DNA of 64,000 nucleotides from Gordionus sp. m RMFG-2023. Lineage: Eukaryota; Nematomorpha; Gordioida; Chordodea; Parachordodidae. How positions within the stretch are numbered: position 1 is the first letter of the stretch; every line of letters starts with the position of its first letter. The position numbers were made by a program, and so were the translations under genes. This document shows, one piece after another, positions 10,385-21,560 of this stretch. The stretch is from contig NC_088777.1 in NCBI RefSeq assembly GCF_954871325.1, forward strand, positions 52,142,002-52,206,001, written 5' to 3'. The notes beneath the pieces were generated by a model, which made no database searches, had not been told where the DNA came from, and saw only the letters and a program-made list of their open reading frames with translations.

Positions 10385-11560
10385 CCCATTGAAGTTTTGG
10401 CCTTCATCTTTTACGTTTGCCCATCACTTCCAAACTCTCAACATTATTTCCTATGTAGTTCATAGGTCTTCTCATTGTGTGCGCATACCACTTAAGTCTG
10501 TTTACCATTAACTTAGTCTTAATGGGCACTACCTTTAAACTACTTAGTATTCTTGTCCTGCGCACTTTATCCTTTCTTGTTACCCCAGCAATCATCCTCA
10601 GCATTCTCATCTCCATAGTTTGTAGACTACTCTCGTCTGATTCTTTGGTTGGCCAAGTTTCCCAACTATATAGAATAGTTGGTTGTACTATGGAACTGTA
10701 AATTTTTCCCTTTAATTTGTGTGGGATTCTTTTGTCAAATAGCATTCCAGATAAAGATCTCCACTTTAACCACCCTTGATTAATTTTACTCTTTATCTCT
10801 TTCTCTATTGTGCCATTTGTTTTTATAGTGGAGCCCAAATATTTGCAGCTTATTGCCTATATCTGCCATTCATTTATATCAATACTCTCTGTTTCATCTC
10901 CTCCTATCACCATATACTCCGTCTTTTCTCTATAAAACTTTTAGTCCGTGCTTTTCTAGGATATTTATCCAACTCACTAATCTTTCTTTCATTTCATTCT
11001 TGGATTCGGCAAGTATCATAATATCATCTGCAAATATCATATTCCACGATATTGTTTGAGGTATAAACTGTGCTAATACATCTATTACTGTAATGAAAAG
11101 AAGTGGGCTAAGAGCCGACCCTTGATGAACTCCTTCGGTTATTGTGAAGCCTGCTGAAGTACCTGTTGTGCAACGGACCATTGTTGTATGGCTCATATAC
11201 ATATCCTGTATTATTCTTATTTATTTTTCGGGAACCTTTTTCTGGCGTAGCCACTAGATAAGTTTTCTTGGGATTCTAAGGCCTTTTTTAGATCGAGAAA
11301 GACCATGTGTAGCTTTTTGTTCTATTCCCTGTATTTCTCACTCATTTGCATAATTGCGTGGATTGCATCAGTTGTTGATCTTCCAGGCATAAAGCCAAAC
11401 TGAGTCTCTCCTATTTCGATTATATCTCTTAATCTTTTTTCTCTTATTATTTCGTATAGTTTTAGACAGTGTGACATTAGTTTTATGCCTCTGTAATTTT
11501 GACAATTTTGTGGATCCCCTTTATTTTTGAAGATAGTATGAATTTTATTTTAATCAGAAT
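10385..11560 (-). pseudogene. LINE fragment: reverse transcriptase, 5'-truncated
   Basis: On the minus strand, about 11530-11330 reads NCQNYRGIKLMSHCLKLYEI and GFMPGRSTTDAIHAIMQMSE, then VFLDL near 11300. At 11202-10930 it reads GVHQGSALSPLLF and the catalytic FADDIMILAES. At 10838-10404 lies the region after the polymerase (YLGSTIKTNGTIEKEI, ILYSWETW, LKWYAHTMRR). This is a non-LTR retrotransposon of the RTE-like type with GIKLMSH and FMPGRSTTDAI motifs. The endonuclease part is absent, so the copy is 5'-truncated, and at least three frame breaks are present (near 11230-11300, 10925 and 10850). A second fragment of the same family lies at 28025-31390. Confidence 0.85.
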
Positions 11561-12349
11561 AAAAATTCACCAGGGCTTAACTATAATTTTGGAATTTATT
11601 ATCATCAGGAAAACGGAGAATTTTCTTGCATGAGAGTTCACCTTATTTGTGATTTTTTTCCCTATTGTTGTTTTAAATGCTTACTAATCAATAAATCCAC
11701 TTTTGTACAATTTATTTTCCTTTTCCCATTATAGAAATATAATGGCCTCAATTAAGATTATTAGATACGAGGGAAAATTACTTACTCTGAGATTTCGCCA
11801 TAATTTCTTATAAGTATCTTCAATCTAGATTATATTCTCAATAAGTGGCTTATAATTTTTTTTAAATATTTTAAATATATAATACTTTATTTGTATATAG
11901 AGAAACAAAATATAGAATAAATTTAGAAAAATGTCAAATAAACCAAAAAAGGACAATGTCTCACCATCACTTTAAAAGCGAAAGATAAGATTGAAAAAAG
12001 GTATTCATCAAAAATAAATAATTCCCATGTAATTACTAGTTTAACTATTCCAGTGGTTAAATTATGATAAAATATACCATATTTTATCCAATTTTTTTAT
12101 ATCAAAATAAAATTGTTATATTCCAATAATATTAAAAATACGACCCACTATAATATGAAAAAATATTTAAAACTATTCCTATAGCGTTGTTACCTGATGT
12201 TTTTTTTTAAAAAAAAATAATTATCGCAAACTGATAAATAAAAATGTTTTAAGAAGTATAATTAATTTTTTTTTTATGATTTAGTATTCACTTATAAACT
12301 ATATTTTAATTAAGATATCCGTTTTAAAACCATTTTTATAAGAATATAA
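11561..12349. other. AT-rich sequence, nothing recognised
   Basis: No ORF above background, no repeat ends and no splice pattern that I can support. Confidence 0.5.
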
Positions 12350-12357
12350 TAAATGTT

Positions 12358-14090
12358 CAGGCTTGTTAATTGATCCTTTTAAAAAGATCGAAACCCGATC
12401 ACAATCTTTTTAAAAAGAATCGAAATCCAGGATCGACCTTTTTAAAAAAAGGATCGCGATCACGATCACGATCCTTTTCTTATTTAAATTTCTGATTGAT
12501 GCAAAATTAACTAATATAAAAATTAAATAAATATGGTATAAATATTATTGTAATTGAATAATATAATATATAATAACAATTAGAATATATTTATTTATAA
12601 TTAAAATTAGCCTTTAATAATAAAAATTTTTCAAAATTATCATCATTTAAACATCCACGTTTTTCATTAAGTACATGTTTACCTTTAAAGCGATCCGCAG
12701 GAGCGCTTGATGGCAAGGGTGTGTTATATTCAATAAAAAATATTTTTAAATTAACAAAATTATTAAAAATATTCACTGAATCATGATTAGAATAAAAAAA
12801 TTAATAATTGAAAGAGCATTGTGTGATGAATTTTTCCCCAAAAAGGTATCGATTTCATCCATGCATTCATTTGAAGGATCTGCATGTGGTTGACCCTGTA
12901 TATTTTCTAAATGGGCAATTAACCTTTCTTTTAGCAACAAATTTTGTGGCAGATTAATAAAAGGCCAATTGGGCTTAAACTTTGGGTGAATTATTGATGC
13001 CAATATATTACTGTCATCATATAGTAAAGGAAATCTATATTAATAAATGATAATTAATTTATTATTAAATAAGTGTTCATTCATATAAATCAGGTATCTC
13101 CAAAAGTTAGCCCTTTAGATTTTACAGTCAGGTCTGACCAATTGTATAATATTGATTAAATTTAATATGCCTATTAGGCTCATTAAAATTTCACCAGATA
13201 TCAGAGGCTTAGTAGACCAGACCTGTTAAAAATATTTTACTTATTTTTTTAATAAATTTTGCAGATATCTTATATCTAATAATATAAGAACTTATGAATA
13301 AAGGGTTCAACACAAATTTTGTTAAACATAGTAAGGTATATTATTATTTATAAGTGGTTAAAAATGTCATATAATTATCTTAAAATACCAAATTTACAAT
13401 ATTTTCTTCTAATATATGATTATTATAATTAAGATTAACACATAGATAAATAATAAAAATTATATTTTTAAGATAAACTTTTAGACGTCTCTTTAAATTT
13501 GAGCTATTAATCTTTGATGAGGAAATCTTGTTTTTGCAAAAAGAACATTTTGCATAGATCATTGTCTGGTTACTTCCATCGGTTTCATATAGAGAAAAAT
13601 ACTTACGTAAATTATGAAATGGTAAAAGATTCTCATTCTCACCTATATCTACTGTCATATCAATAGTAGTACTAATAGATGAATCATCTTCTAAATTTAT
13701 AATGGAGGACATTATTAAAACCTAGATTTATTTATATTATAATATAATTAAATTAAATAAATAAAACTTGTATTTGTAGGCTTTAGATCACTTCCAAAAA
13801 TTGAAGAAATGAAATTTTTGAAATATGGTGGAATGGTGGTTGATAAAATATGATGTAGATAGAAATTTTTTTAAAAATAATATTTTAATTTAATTTTCAA
13901 ATTTTTTATTTTATTTGTTGCTTTTTAAGTAAAAAATTAATTATTAAAAGGATCGGGATCGAATATTTAAGAAAAAGATCTCGATCAAGATCCTCAATTT
14001 GTAGTCAGGATTCCGAATCCAGGAAAATTGACAAATTTAGGATCGAATCCAGGTTCGGCGATCTTTTGATTCGACCCTTTAACAACTCTG
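12358..14090 (-). mobile_element. hAT transposon, internally deleted, with perfect target duplication
   Basis: The left end starts CAGGCTTGTTAATTGATCC and the right end is the near complement (CAGAGTTGTTAAAGGGTCGA read inward). The element is flanked by a perfect 8-bp direct repeat, TAAATGTT, at 12350-12357 and 14091-14098, the hallmark of hAT insertion. Subterminal GATC-rich repeats (GGATCGxGATC) fill about 12375-12475 and 13945-14065. At 1733 bp it is too short for a full hAT. The intact duplication argues for fairly recent insertion or mobilisation by a related transposase. Confidence 0.93.
12591..13712 (-). pseudogene. hAT transposase remnant: BED finger and C-terminal domain only
   Basis: The 5' part (13712-13380) starts at an ATG and encodes a BED-type zinc finger with CSFCKNKISSSKINSSNLKR; the usual H-x3-5-H pair is weak or lost, as LKRRLKVYLKN follows. 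The 3' part (about 13003-12591) encodes PKFKPNWPFINLPQNLLLKE and then the dimerisation domain FFIEYNTPLPSSAPADRFKG and RGCLNDDNFEKFLLLKAN. The catalytic core between them is missing. The two C-terminal pieces overlap near 12775 in different frames. The protein cannot transpose, although the finger could still bind ends. Confidence 0.85.
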
Positions 14091-14098
14091 TAAATGTT

Positions 14099-14899
14099 GA
14101 ATAATCATATATTATATTTTAAATAAAACATTAAATAAAAGTTTATGTGTTATTCATATTTAGAATAAAACTTTTAAAAATAGTGGCAAAGGGGAAGAAT
14201 AATTACAATATAGGAGGTGAAAAAAATGGACACGCTCTAAATATTTTAACCACTTTTTCTGATGCTTAACGGTTTTAGAGTATATATGTAAAATGGCGAA
14301 ATAGAACATCTTATATTAATCATAGCTCCTAAGGTATTATAGATGATGGTTATGCCTTTTTATTTATTTTGTAGATGAGGGATTTTGCTATATGCATGTT
14401 TTGTTTTGTTTTTATTTCAAAATTTCATGATGAAAAATGCGAACTACAAATTGTTTTACCCCAGCCTCCCCTATAACCAATGCAATTACATTTCAATTTG
14501 AATAACAATAAATTTTATAAAATAATCATCCGAAATGAGGTTTATATAGGGCAAAGATAATATTAATCGGTCTACGTGTGTGTGACTTAACCTATCAAAA
14601 ATTCTCAAGTTATGAATAATAATTTGAAAAATAGTAACCTTACTAACTAGAGACCTGATAAGCAAAATAAGAAATTGTAAAGAAATATGCTAGCCCTTGA
14701 TTTATCTCTATCCATTTATGCATTAATTATGAGAGATTTTACTCGATTATAGTAAAAATAAAAGCAATGTAATTTAGATTCGCTGTAATGTATACTTTTT
14801 TTTATATTTAATATATTTAAAATGTTACTACTAGTATTTGATAAATAATAATTTATTTACCAATTTATAAACCTTTTTATTATGCTTTATAATCTAATA
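14099..14899. other. AT-rich sequence with a segment shared with 34310-34460
   Basis: About 14620-14780 matches 34310-34460 in direct orientation (words agagattttactcgatt and gattactcgattttag), so it belongs to a duplicated host segment. No coding exon was identified in it. A C-rich word (accccagcctcccctata) lies at 14458-14475. Confidence 0.4.
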
Positions 14900-16630
14900 T
14901 ATAATCTTGAAATGATTTGATTAATTTATTGTAAAGTTGTAAAGTGATTTAATATAATAGTATGTTCTTCAATCTTCTTCAGAGGCATGGTATAATTTTA
15001 ATCTTTTTATTTTTAATAATTCATCGTTGTCAAAAATGACTTGAAAAATAAATCGTCGTCGCCAAATGAAATGATTTGATTAATTTATTGAAGTTGTAAA
15101 GTGATTTAATATAATATTATCAGCTATATATATATGTTTTTCTATTTTTATAAATTGTAAATAAATTGTATCTTTAAGCGAATATAAAAAATCAATTTAT
15201 TTAAATACATATTAATCTATAAATTATCATTTGATTTCTAAAAATTAATAATTTATTTACTTCACAACCTATGTTTTATCTTAATATCTTATATATTTTA
15301 AAAGGTTATATTCAACGCTATTTGAATATTATATTTATCATATAATATTATTACTTTCTTCTATTTAATATTATATTATTAAGGTCAATTGAATTGGATA
15401 ATTATAGTAGTTAAATTTGATAATTATATAAAAGTATATATATATATATATATATATACAAAGAATTACAAATAAAATTCATTATAGTTTTGAAACTTAT
15501 GATCGATACCAGTGTCTACATAAGCGGGAGGGGTAGGAACAGTCTGCATCCTATTTTTTGAAGGGGGGGGGGTAGGGGGTAGGCTTTAATGAGGGTAGGA
15601 TAAATGTTTTTGGGGGTTATCTATTAAATATTGAGATGAAATAGGACAAAATTTATTGCTGTAAAAATTAATACTTTTATTATAGAAATGTTATAATACA
15701 ATTCATCGACCAAATCTATATATTGCAAACAATCATACACATTGTTTTCCAAATAAAACTTTCTGCTATCCTCTTAAATGTAATTTAAAAGGTTTAAATA
15801 TTTCAGCAAGCTAATAATGCTATAATAATAAATTCATTGTAAATAATGGAGGTTTTATCAATTTATTATCTAAAAAATAAATCCTTTATATTTATAAAAT
15901 ATCGATAGTTGGTAGTAAAGATAGAATAATTTAAGTAATCCTTTATAAATTTTCTGAAAAGATTATCATTGTAATTAAAAAGGTGAAAATAATAATGGGG
16001 AAACAAGGCCGCCGAAGGCGACGGGAATTTTTTAGGGGGTAGGCAAAGGTTATTGAAGGGGGTTTGTATCCAGTGAAAATCCTGTCATGTAGACACTGAT
16101 CGATACAATACCTATGAATCATTTTCATCATCAAAATCAAGGGGAATAATTATTATGCTCTATTATAAATATTTATTTTAGAATTAAAAGATATTAAATA
16201 TTATTATTATATTTTAAATTGAAAAGGTTTAGATGTCGAAAATAATATTTAAAAAGATTTAAATCCAAATGATCATCTACCTTTACAATTTTACTAAAAG
16301 AGGGCAAATACTTACTACCTTGTTTTGGCGAGCGAACGTTAAAACTTAGGTAATAGTATTTTAGCCAAAATCTTAATTTAGCCCTTTTTAAAAAATTGAC
16401 AAAATGAAATTTTTTAATACAACAACCGCATACATTTATCCTAAAATAGCTTATCTCTACTATTCTTAGTTAGGCCTATAGCGATATTATATCCATTTTA
16501 ATTGATGTATCATGGAAAAAAAAGATATATAATTATGAAGAAAAAAAAGTTTTAAAAATTACTAAACCCTTATAATAAAAAATTATTTAAAATATAGATA
16601 ATTATTTAAAAAAATTGTAATAAGCACTAA
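14900..16630. repeat. Inverted repeat 1, right arm
   Basis: Reverse complement of 1-1620 (see the left arm). It contains a (TA)n tract at 15436-15460, a short direct duplication of gatttgattaatttattg with flanking aagttgtaaagtgatttaat (about 14915-14955 and 15067-15110), and a transposon at 15510-16098 that the left arm lacks. Confidence 0.8.
15510..16098. mobile_element. Non-autonomous hAT-like element (CAGYGTCTACAT family), copy 1
   Basis: The ends are inverted repeats (CAGTGTCTACAT and ATGTAGACACTG), flanked by a perfect 8-bp duplication ATCGATAC at 15502-15509 and 16099-16106. The paralogous arm at about 540-555 shows the uninterrupted site, confirming insertion. The element is 589 bp with G-rich tracts (GGGGGGGGTAGGGGGTAGG near 15565) and a mostly non-coding body. 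A second copy lies at 45719-46272 in the opposite orientation. Confidence 0.93.
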
Positions 16631-16659
16631 TCAAATAAATGTTATAATTATGATAAGAA

Positions 16660-19600
16660 GGTACGTAATAGCCAAAGTTGAGTACTCAGTTACGTTTATC
16701 ATATTTTTACTGTTTTCTAGGAAGTGGAGTTCTTTCTGACATGCTATGCTATAAAGTGCTCTACCAGTTTCCGTAATATTAAGGGTCATGTTATTGTAAT
16801 TAATTATTAGGGTGAAGTTTGAACTATTTTGATCAATAATTGCCTTAGATATTAGTTTATATAAGAGTTTTTTAAAAAAAATGAATATGATTTTATGATT
16901 AATTCATAATAAAAAAAAATATTCATTGATTCTTAATAATTTTATATAGTTGAATAAATGATGCATGGCTTTATTACAGATTCATGTTCTCCTGAGACAA
17001 TTCGATATTCTGACCCTTTATTGATGTCTATAAGTAGTAACGAGCAAATAGTAGATTTATTGGTATTGACTTTTATTACCATCTTAATTTATTTTTAAAA
17101 TTTGGTATATAAAGAATATAGAAAATGAAGTTATCATAAAATGCTATAATATTTTATAACCAAAATTATCCTACATTTTAAGATGTAATATTTCATATTT
17201 CATAAAAGATTTAAAATATTATTTTGGCAACTCTCATATAAAATATTGGAATATAAATAAATATCTTACTGAATCACATAATTTTAGAAGCCAAATATTT
17301 AGAAAACTAACATAGTGATACAAATTAATAAATTTTTCCGCGACTCATCTATAGTAAAGATAGATGGATCACATTTTAGCTTCCTTTGAATATTTTAATA
17401 TTCTTCACTTGCTTACTAAAAATATATATATAATCTTTAAGATTATATTAACAGTGGGGAGTTAGTATAACCTTTGTAGGTGATGAAATAAAAAAATAAT
17501 CCCAGTAGTTTAAAGCTAGCTTCATATCTTCAAGCGGTATCTCGAACATTGATAAACTGAAAGTAGATTGGTTTCTATAATATTGGGGAATGGATGTGTA
17601 TATTAAATCTATGAATCGCTTGAAGAGATTATGAAAACTATCGTAAGGAGACAAAGGTAGATTCCTAAAATAAAACATTTCTTCGTTAGTAATATTAGTG
17701 ATCTGCATCGGGCCTAATTTTTCAAGCCCGGCCCGGCCCGAACCCTAAATTTTTTTAAAAAGTTTTGCCGGCCAGGCCCGAACTTTAATTTATTTTAAAA
17801 ATATTTACCGGGCCGGCCAGGCCCGAATTTAATTAAATATAGAATAATTTTTATAATTACTTAAAATAAAAGACATATGTTATATAGCGTTTAGTTTCAA
17901 TAAATTAAATCAAAAATTTTTATTTTACATAAAAAATTCATTATAAAATTAATAAATTTAGATATATTTAATAAAATTTCTAAGGTCCGACCCGACCCGG
18001 CCCTAAATTTTTTTAAAAATATTAGGCCCGGCCCGGCCCGAACCTAATTATTTTAAATAGAATAGGCCCGAGCCCGGCCCGGACTCGGGCCGAGTACGGG
18101 TCGGGCATAACTCTGCAGATATCTAAGTAATATTATTTTTATATTTATAAAAAATAATTATCGAATTTTTTTTGTGGATATAATCAAATTGTAAACTCCT
18201 TCAAATAACACGTACTGGAAAATATTCTGTATAAGTATTATATACATAATAAAATGGATTTTATTAAATTTTACTTTTTCCGAAAATAGATTTATTAGCC
18301 AACCCAGAGCCTTAAGATAAAATTGCATAATATTTATTATAAATTAAAAAAAAATTACTTCTCTCTTCTTTGCAATTTTTTAGTATGACATTAACATCGG
18401 GTCTGGACTGGAAATATTATTCCTAAACATTTTGAAATTTAAGGCTATTAATTTAATGCATGGTAATTATTTATGATTATAAATTTCGTAGACTTCAAGG
18501 AATCCTTCGTTTTGCACAAATCGTATAATAATATTCAATCAATAAAAATTTTCGTGTTTAGAAGATTTTGAAACTTACACTTTTAATAGCATTGTTAGTA
18601 CTGTAGCTATAACTGTTGATATAAATGTCGAAATTCGCTGAATCGGATGGCGTTCAATATGTTGAGTTTGAATTGAAGTCTATATCGGCGAGGATAGACC
18701 ATGATAACCTGGGATCCGTATCTAATGTATTATATAAAGCAATACTTTAGTTATTGAAAGTAACGAGCTATAGTAGCATCGATGCATTGGTAAAGGAGCA
18801 ATGAAATGTGCTACATATTTACCCATTTTAATTTTTTTAAATTAATATCATAAAATGATGAATATAATATATTTTTTATAGTATGAAATAAAAAAAACTG
18901 ATCAAATTTGCGCTAATCTTTTAACGTTTTTGAATATTTATTATATCATTTAAAACTTGAAATCAAAAAATTAGATAGAATTACAAAATAGCTAGCTAAT
19001 CTATAAATTAGTTGAGATGTTTGGTTCATCAACTTATTTTCAATAATAAAATACTTTTAAAAAAAATATTAGGTATAGCGTTGAATTACTAAATTAACAT
19101 AATTTTTATAAGATAAAACTTATAAATATTGGTCTTCAAAAATTTTAATCATTTAAATGAAATTGTTTTAAATCAAATCCAAATTATATAACATATATGC
19201 ACCTCTTTGTAATCTAATTTTAATTTCAATTTTAAATTTATAAATAATTATTCACTAATTTATAATTTAAATGATGCCGTTATATTTTTTTGGAACTATT
19301 CTACTAATTTAAATATATAATTCCTAACCTATATTCTAGCACTTCTAATAAATGACTCTATATCACAATTAATATAATATTAAATTATGATCAAAATGAT
19401 ATTATCTCCGTTAACTGACACAATTATTGAAATATTGTAATTACAAAATTACTACGATTAGTTTTTCAAAATAAATAATGGTACAATCTATAAAATAAAA
19501 TCTAAAGTATACTCAGAGGAGTTGAAGTATTGATTGAAGTGATAACTAATTGGGTATCGCATATGACAAAAGTCTACTATAATATAGCATTTATATTTTT

Positions 19601-19677
19601 AATATATCTTTTATTTAAATCATTTAAACCTGTAGAAAATATTGCCATTACCATAGTAATTATCAACAAAATAGCAT
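16660..19677 (-). pseudogene. Family 1, copy 2 (decayed)
   Basis: Exons match copy 1 in order on the same strand. The leader exon (19677-19630) has a one-base deletion that breaks the reading frame. Exon 2 (19576-19513, 64 nt as in copy 1) reads VDFCHMRYPISYHFNQYFNS. Exon 4 (about 18710-18590) starts DTDPRLSWSILADIDFNSN but meets a stop. Exon 5 (about 18545-18360) has a stop after EVYEIYNHK. Exon 6 (18310-18275) is the 36-nt symmetric exon. Exon 7 lies near 18195-18140 without an AG acceptor at the expected place. Exon 8 (17664-17448) is fully open and contains FIDLIYTSIPQYYRNQST and MKLALNYWDYFF. Exon 9 starts at 17082 with MVIKVNTNKSTICSLLLIDI. A small transposon (17697-18125) sits in the intron before exon 8. 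The mix of open and broken exons fits a pseudogene of moderate age. Confidence 0.6.
17697..18125. mobile_element. Non-autonomous hAT-like element with GGCCCGG subterminal repeats
   Basis: The left end is AGTGATCTGCATCGGGCC, the right end CTCTGCAGATATCTA, and both flanks carry agtaatatt (17688-17696 and 18126-18134). The body is built from repeated GGCCCGGCCCGAA-type motifs separated by A/T runs, with no coding capacity. It belongs to the group that includes 20517-20776 and 24666-24972. It lies in an intron of family 1 copy 2. Confidence 0.8.
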
Positions 19678-19962
19678 CATATAATTTAGATTTTTAAAGA
19701 GGAATATAAAAAAATATAAATTATTATGATAATGTTTTTTGATATATTTTTTAAAACCAAGTTTTTAAGCTGATCAATAAAAATGTTTAGAATAATTAAT
19801 TTTTTAAAATATTTTAAGCCATTTATTTCAAATAGTATTGATGAAGATAAATAACTTTACTTAATATTTATAAATATATACATACTTAAGCGTTTAATCT
19901 TTTGATTTTGGTGAAAATATTATTACCCAAGCTTTTAATCTTCGCTTACCAAAAGATGAAAG

Positions 19963-20145
19963 CAGAGTTGTACAAAAGATCTTCTTTGAAGATTTTTGAG
20001 CGAGATATAGCTCAAAAATTTGAGCAAGATCTTTGAAGATCGTAAAATTTGAAGATCTTTTATTTATAAAAAAATTTGAGCAACGATCTTAAAAGATCTA
20101 GATCTTTGAAGATCGTAAAATTTGAAGATCTTTTATTTTTTAAAA
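19963..20145. repeat. AAGATCTT-rich tandem repeat
   Basis: A unit containing agatctttgaagatcgtaaaatttgaagatctttta is repeated about twice, with a further degenerate copy before it. The words are palindromic around GATC and start just after CAGAGTTGTACAAAAGATC, which looks like a hAT end. It may be the subterminal repeat of a one-ended or decayed element; the partner end was not found. Confidence 0.55.
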
Positions 20146-20516
20146 ATTTTGTGTGATATTTATTTTTTTACCCCTTTATCCAGATGTTTTTCAGTTTTAT
20201 TAATATAATATTTCTTTTATGTTTAATACCTCTCCTCCTGCCTTGGTGAAAGAAAAAAATAAATTAAAAAAAAAATAAAATATTGACACAGCATGTTTCT
20301 AAAATTTTTGATGGCTTTATTATTAGATTGCAAAATATTAAAAAAAGAGTGCCTACAAGAATATTTATTTTGATTGATATAAGAGTTAGTTAAATAATTT
20401 TTAAAAAATATTTAAAAATTTATTGAAAAGCTTCCTTTTCTTCCGAAATTTTTTTAAAAAAATAAAATTATAACTGTTTCCAATGAGAGTGTAGGTAGTG
20501 TTGCATATTATATAAT

Positions 20517-20776
20517 AGTAAAGATGCGCTAAACCCATATTTAAAAAAAATTGGGTTTGGGCTTTGTCGGTTCTAAAAAAAATTTTTAAAAATTCCGGCA
20601 AGGTCGGGTAGTGCCTTGGAAATTTTTTAAAATAAATATAAATATATGAATAATTATAAAAAATTAATTTTTGCTGGCTGTGCTGGTAAAATTTTTTTAA
20701 TCGGGTTCGAGCCGGGAAATATTTTTTAAAAATTTTGGGTTGGGCTTGAAAAATTAGGCCCTATGCAGATCACTAT
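20517..20776. mobile_element. Degenerate element of the AGTGATCTGCA / GGCCCGG group
   Basis: The right end reads AGTGATCTGCATAGGGCCTA when read inward, almost identical to the left end of the element at 17697, and internal gggttcgagccggg and gggttgggctt motifs fit. The left end (TAGTAAAGATGCGC) is poorly preserved and no clean target duplication is seen. Its right half is included in inverted repeat 2. Confidence 0.55.
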
Positions 20777-21560
20777 AATACATTATTATAATATATTTTC
20801 CTCTTGCTAATTAATAAGTAATTACTATGTTTAAGATAACACATTTGCATTTTATATATCCAGTAATAAATTTTTATTTCATTTTTTTTTTGTGAGTTTT
20901 AAAAATAATTTCCGGTATTGAAAAAAAGGAATCAAAAAAACAGACCGGTCTATGGGTCTTGGAAACTTTCTTAGAAAGTGTGTCAGCATACCCTGGCTTA
21001 ATAAATTAGTATCGCTATGCCAATTCCCCTTACTACTAGTTCAGAATGAGGTGCTAACTTTCTTTTAATTTCATCGCTATTTTTTAATATTGATTTTTTA
21101 AATAATTTTAGAAATGTATCTATTGGACATATATATTTGATAACATTAGTTCCTAAATTTGATTGATATAATTAGAATACTTTTGGATATTCGTATTATT
21201 TAAGGGGGGGGGGTATAATTTATAAAATCAATTTATACTTTTTATCTTTTATTAATTAATAAAGTTTAATAATTATTATTAAGGATAATTTATCTTAATG
21301 AGGGTCTGAACCCCGGGTCTGTGCTCAGAGCTGGTTTGGTCGATTTTTTAGACCCAAACCCCGGGTCTGGTTTTATACAACCAACCAATTAACAACACTT
21401 TAAAATTAAGTAAAAGTCATGCTTTTACTATTTACAACGATATAAAAGCAAGTTGCTATTTTAAAAATAAAAGTAAAACAAAATTAACACTTTTACAAGA
21501 TGTCTAGGAAATGTCATAAAAACCACCAATAAAATCAGAATGATATGATATATTTGTCAT
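20686..21560. repeat. Inverted repeat 2, left arm
   Basis: About 875 bp that recur as the reverse complement at 27093-28024. Matching landmarks include gaccggtctatgggt, cctggcttaataaattagta, the C/G homopolymer tract (ggggggggg at 21203), the GACCCAAACCCCGGGTCTGG palindrome-like word, and aaaaccaccaataaaatcag. Identity is high by eye with small indels. Confidence 0.88.

Noticed and set aside
10477-11059. Plus-strand frames across the LINE fragment
   Set aside because: Antisense shadows of the minus-strand reverse transcriptase, which carries the recognised motifs.
20401-20601. Minus-strand 66-codon frame
   Set aside because: Overlaps the GC-rich end of a small non-autonomous element; no conserved copies or motif.
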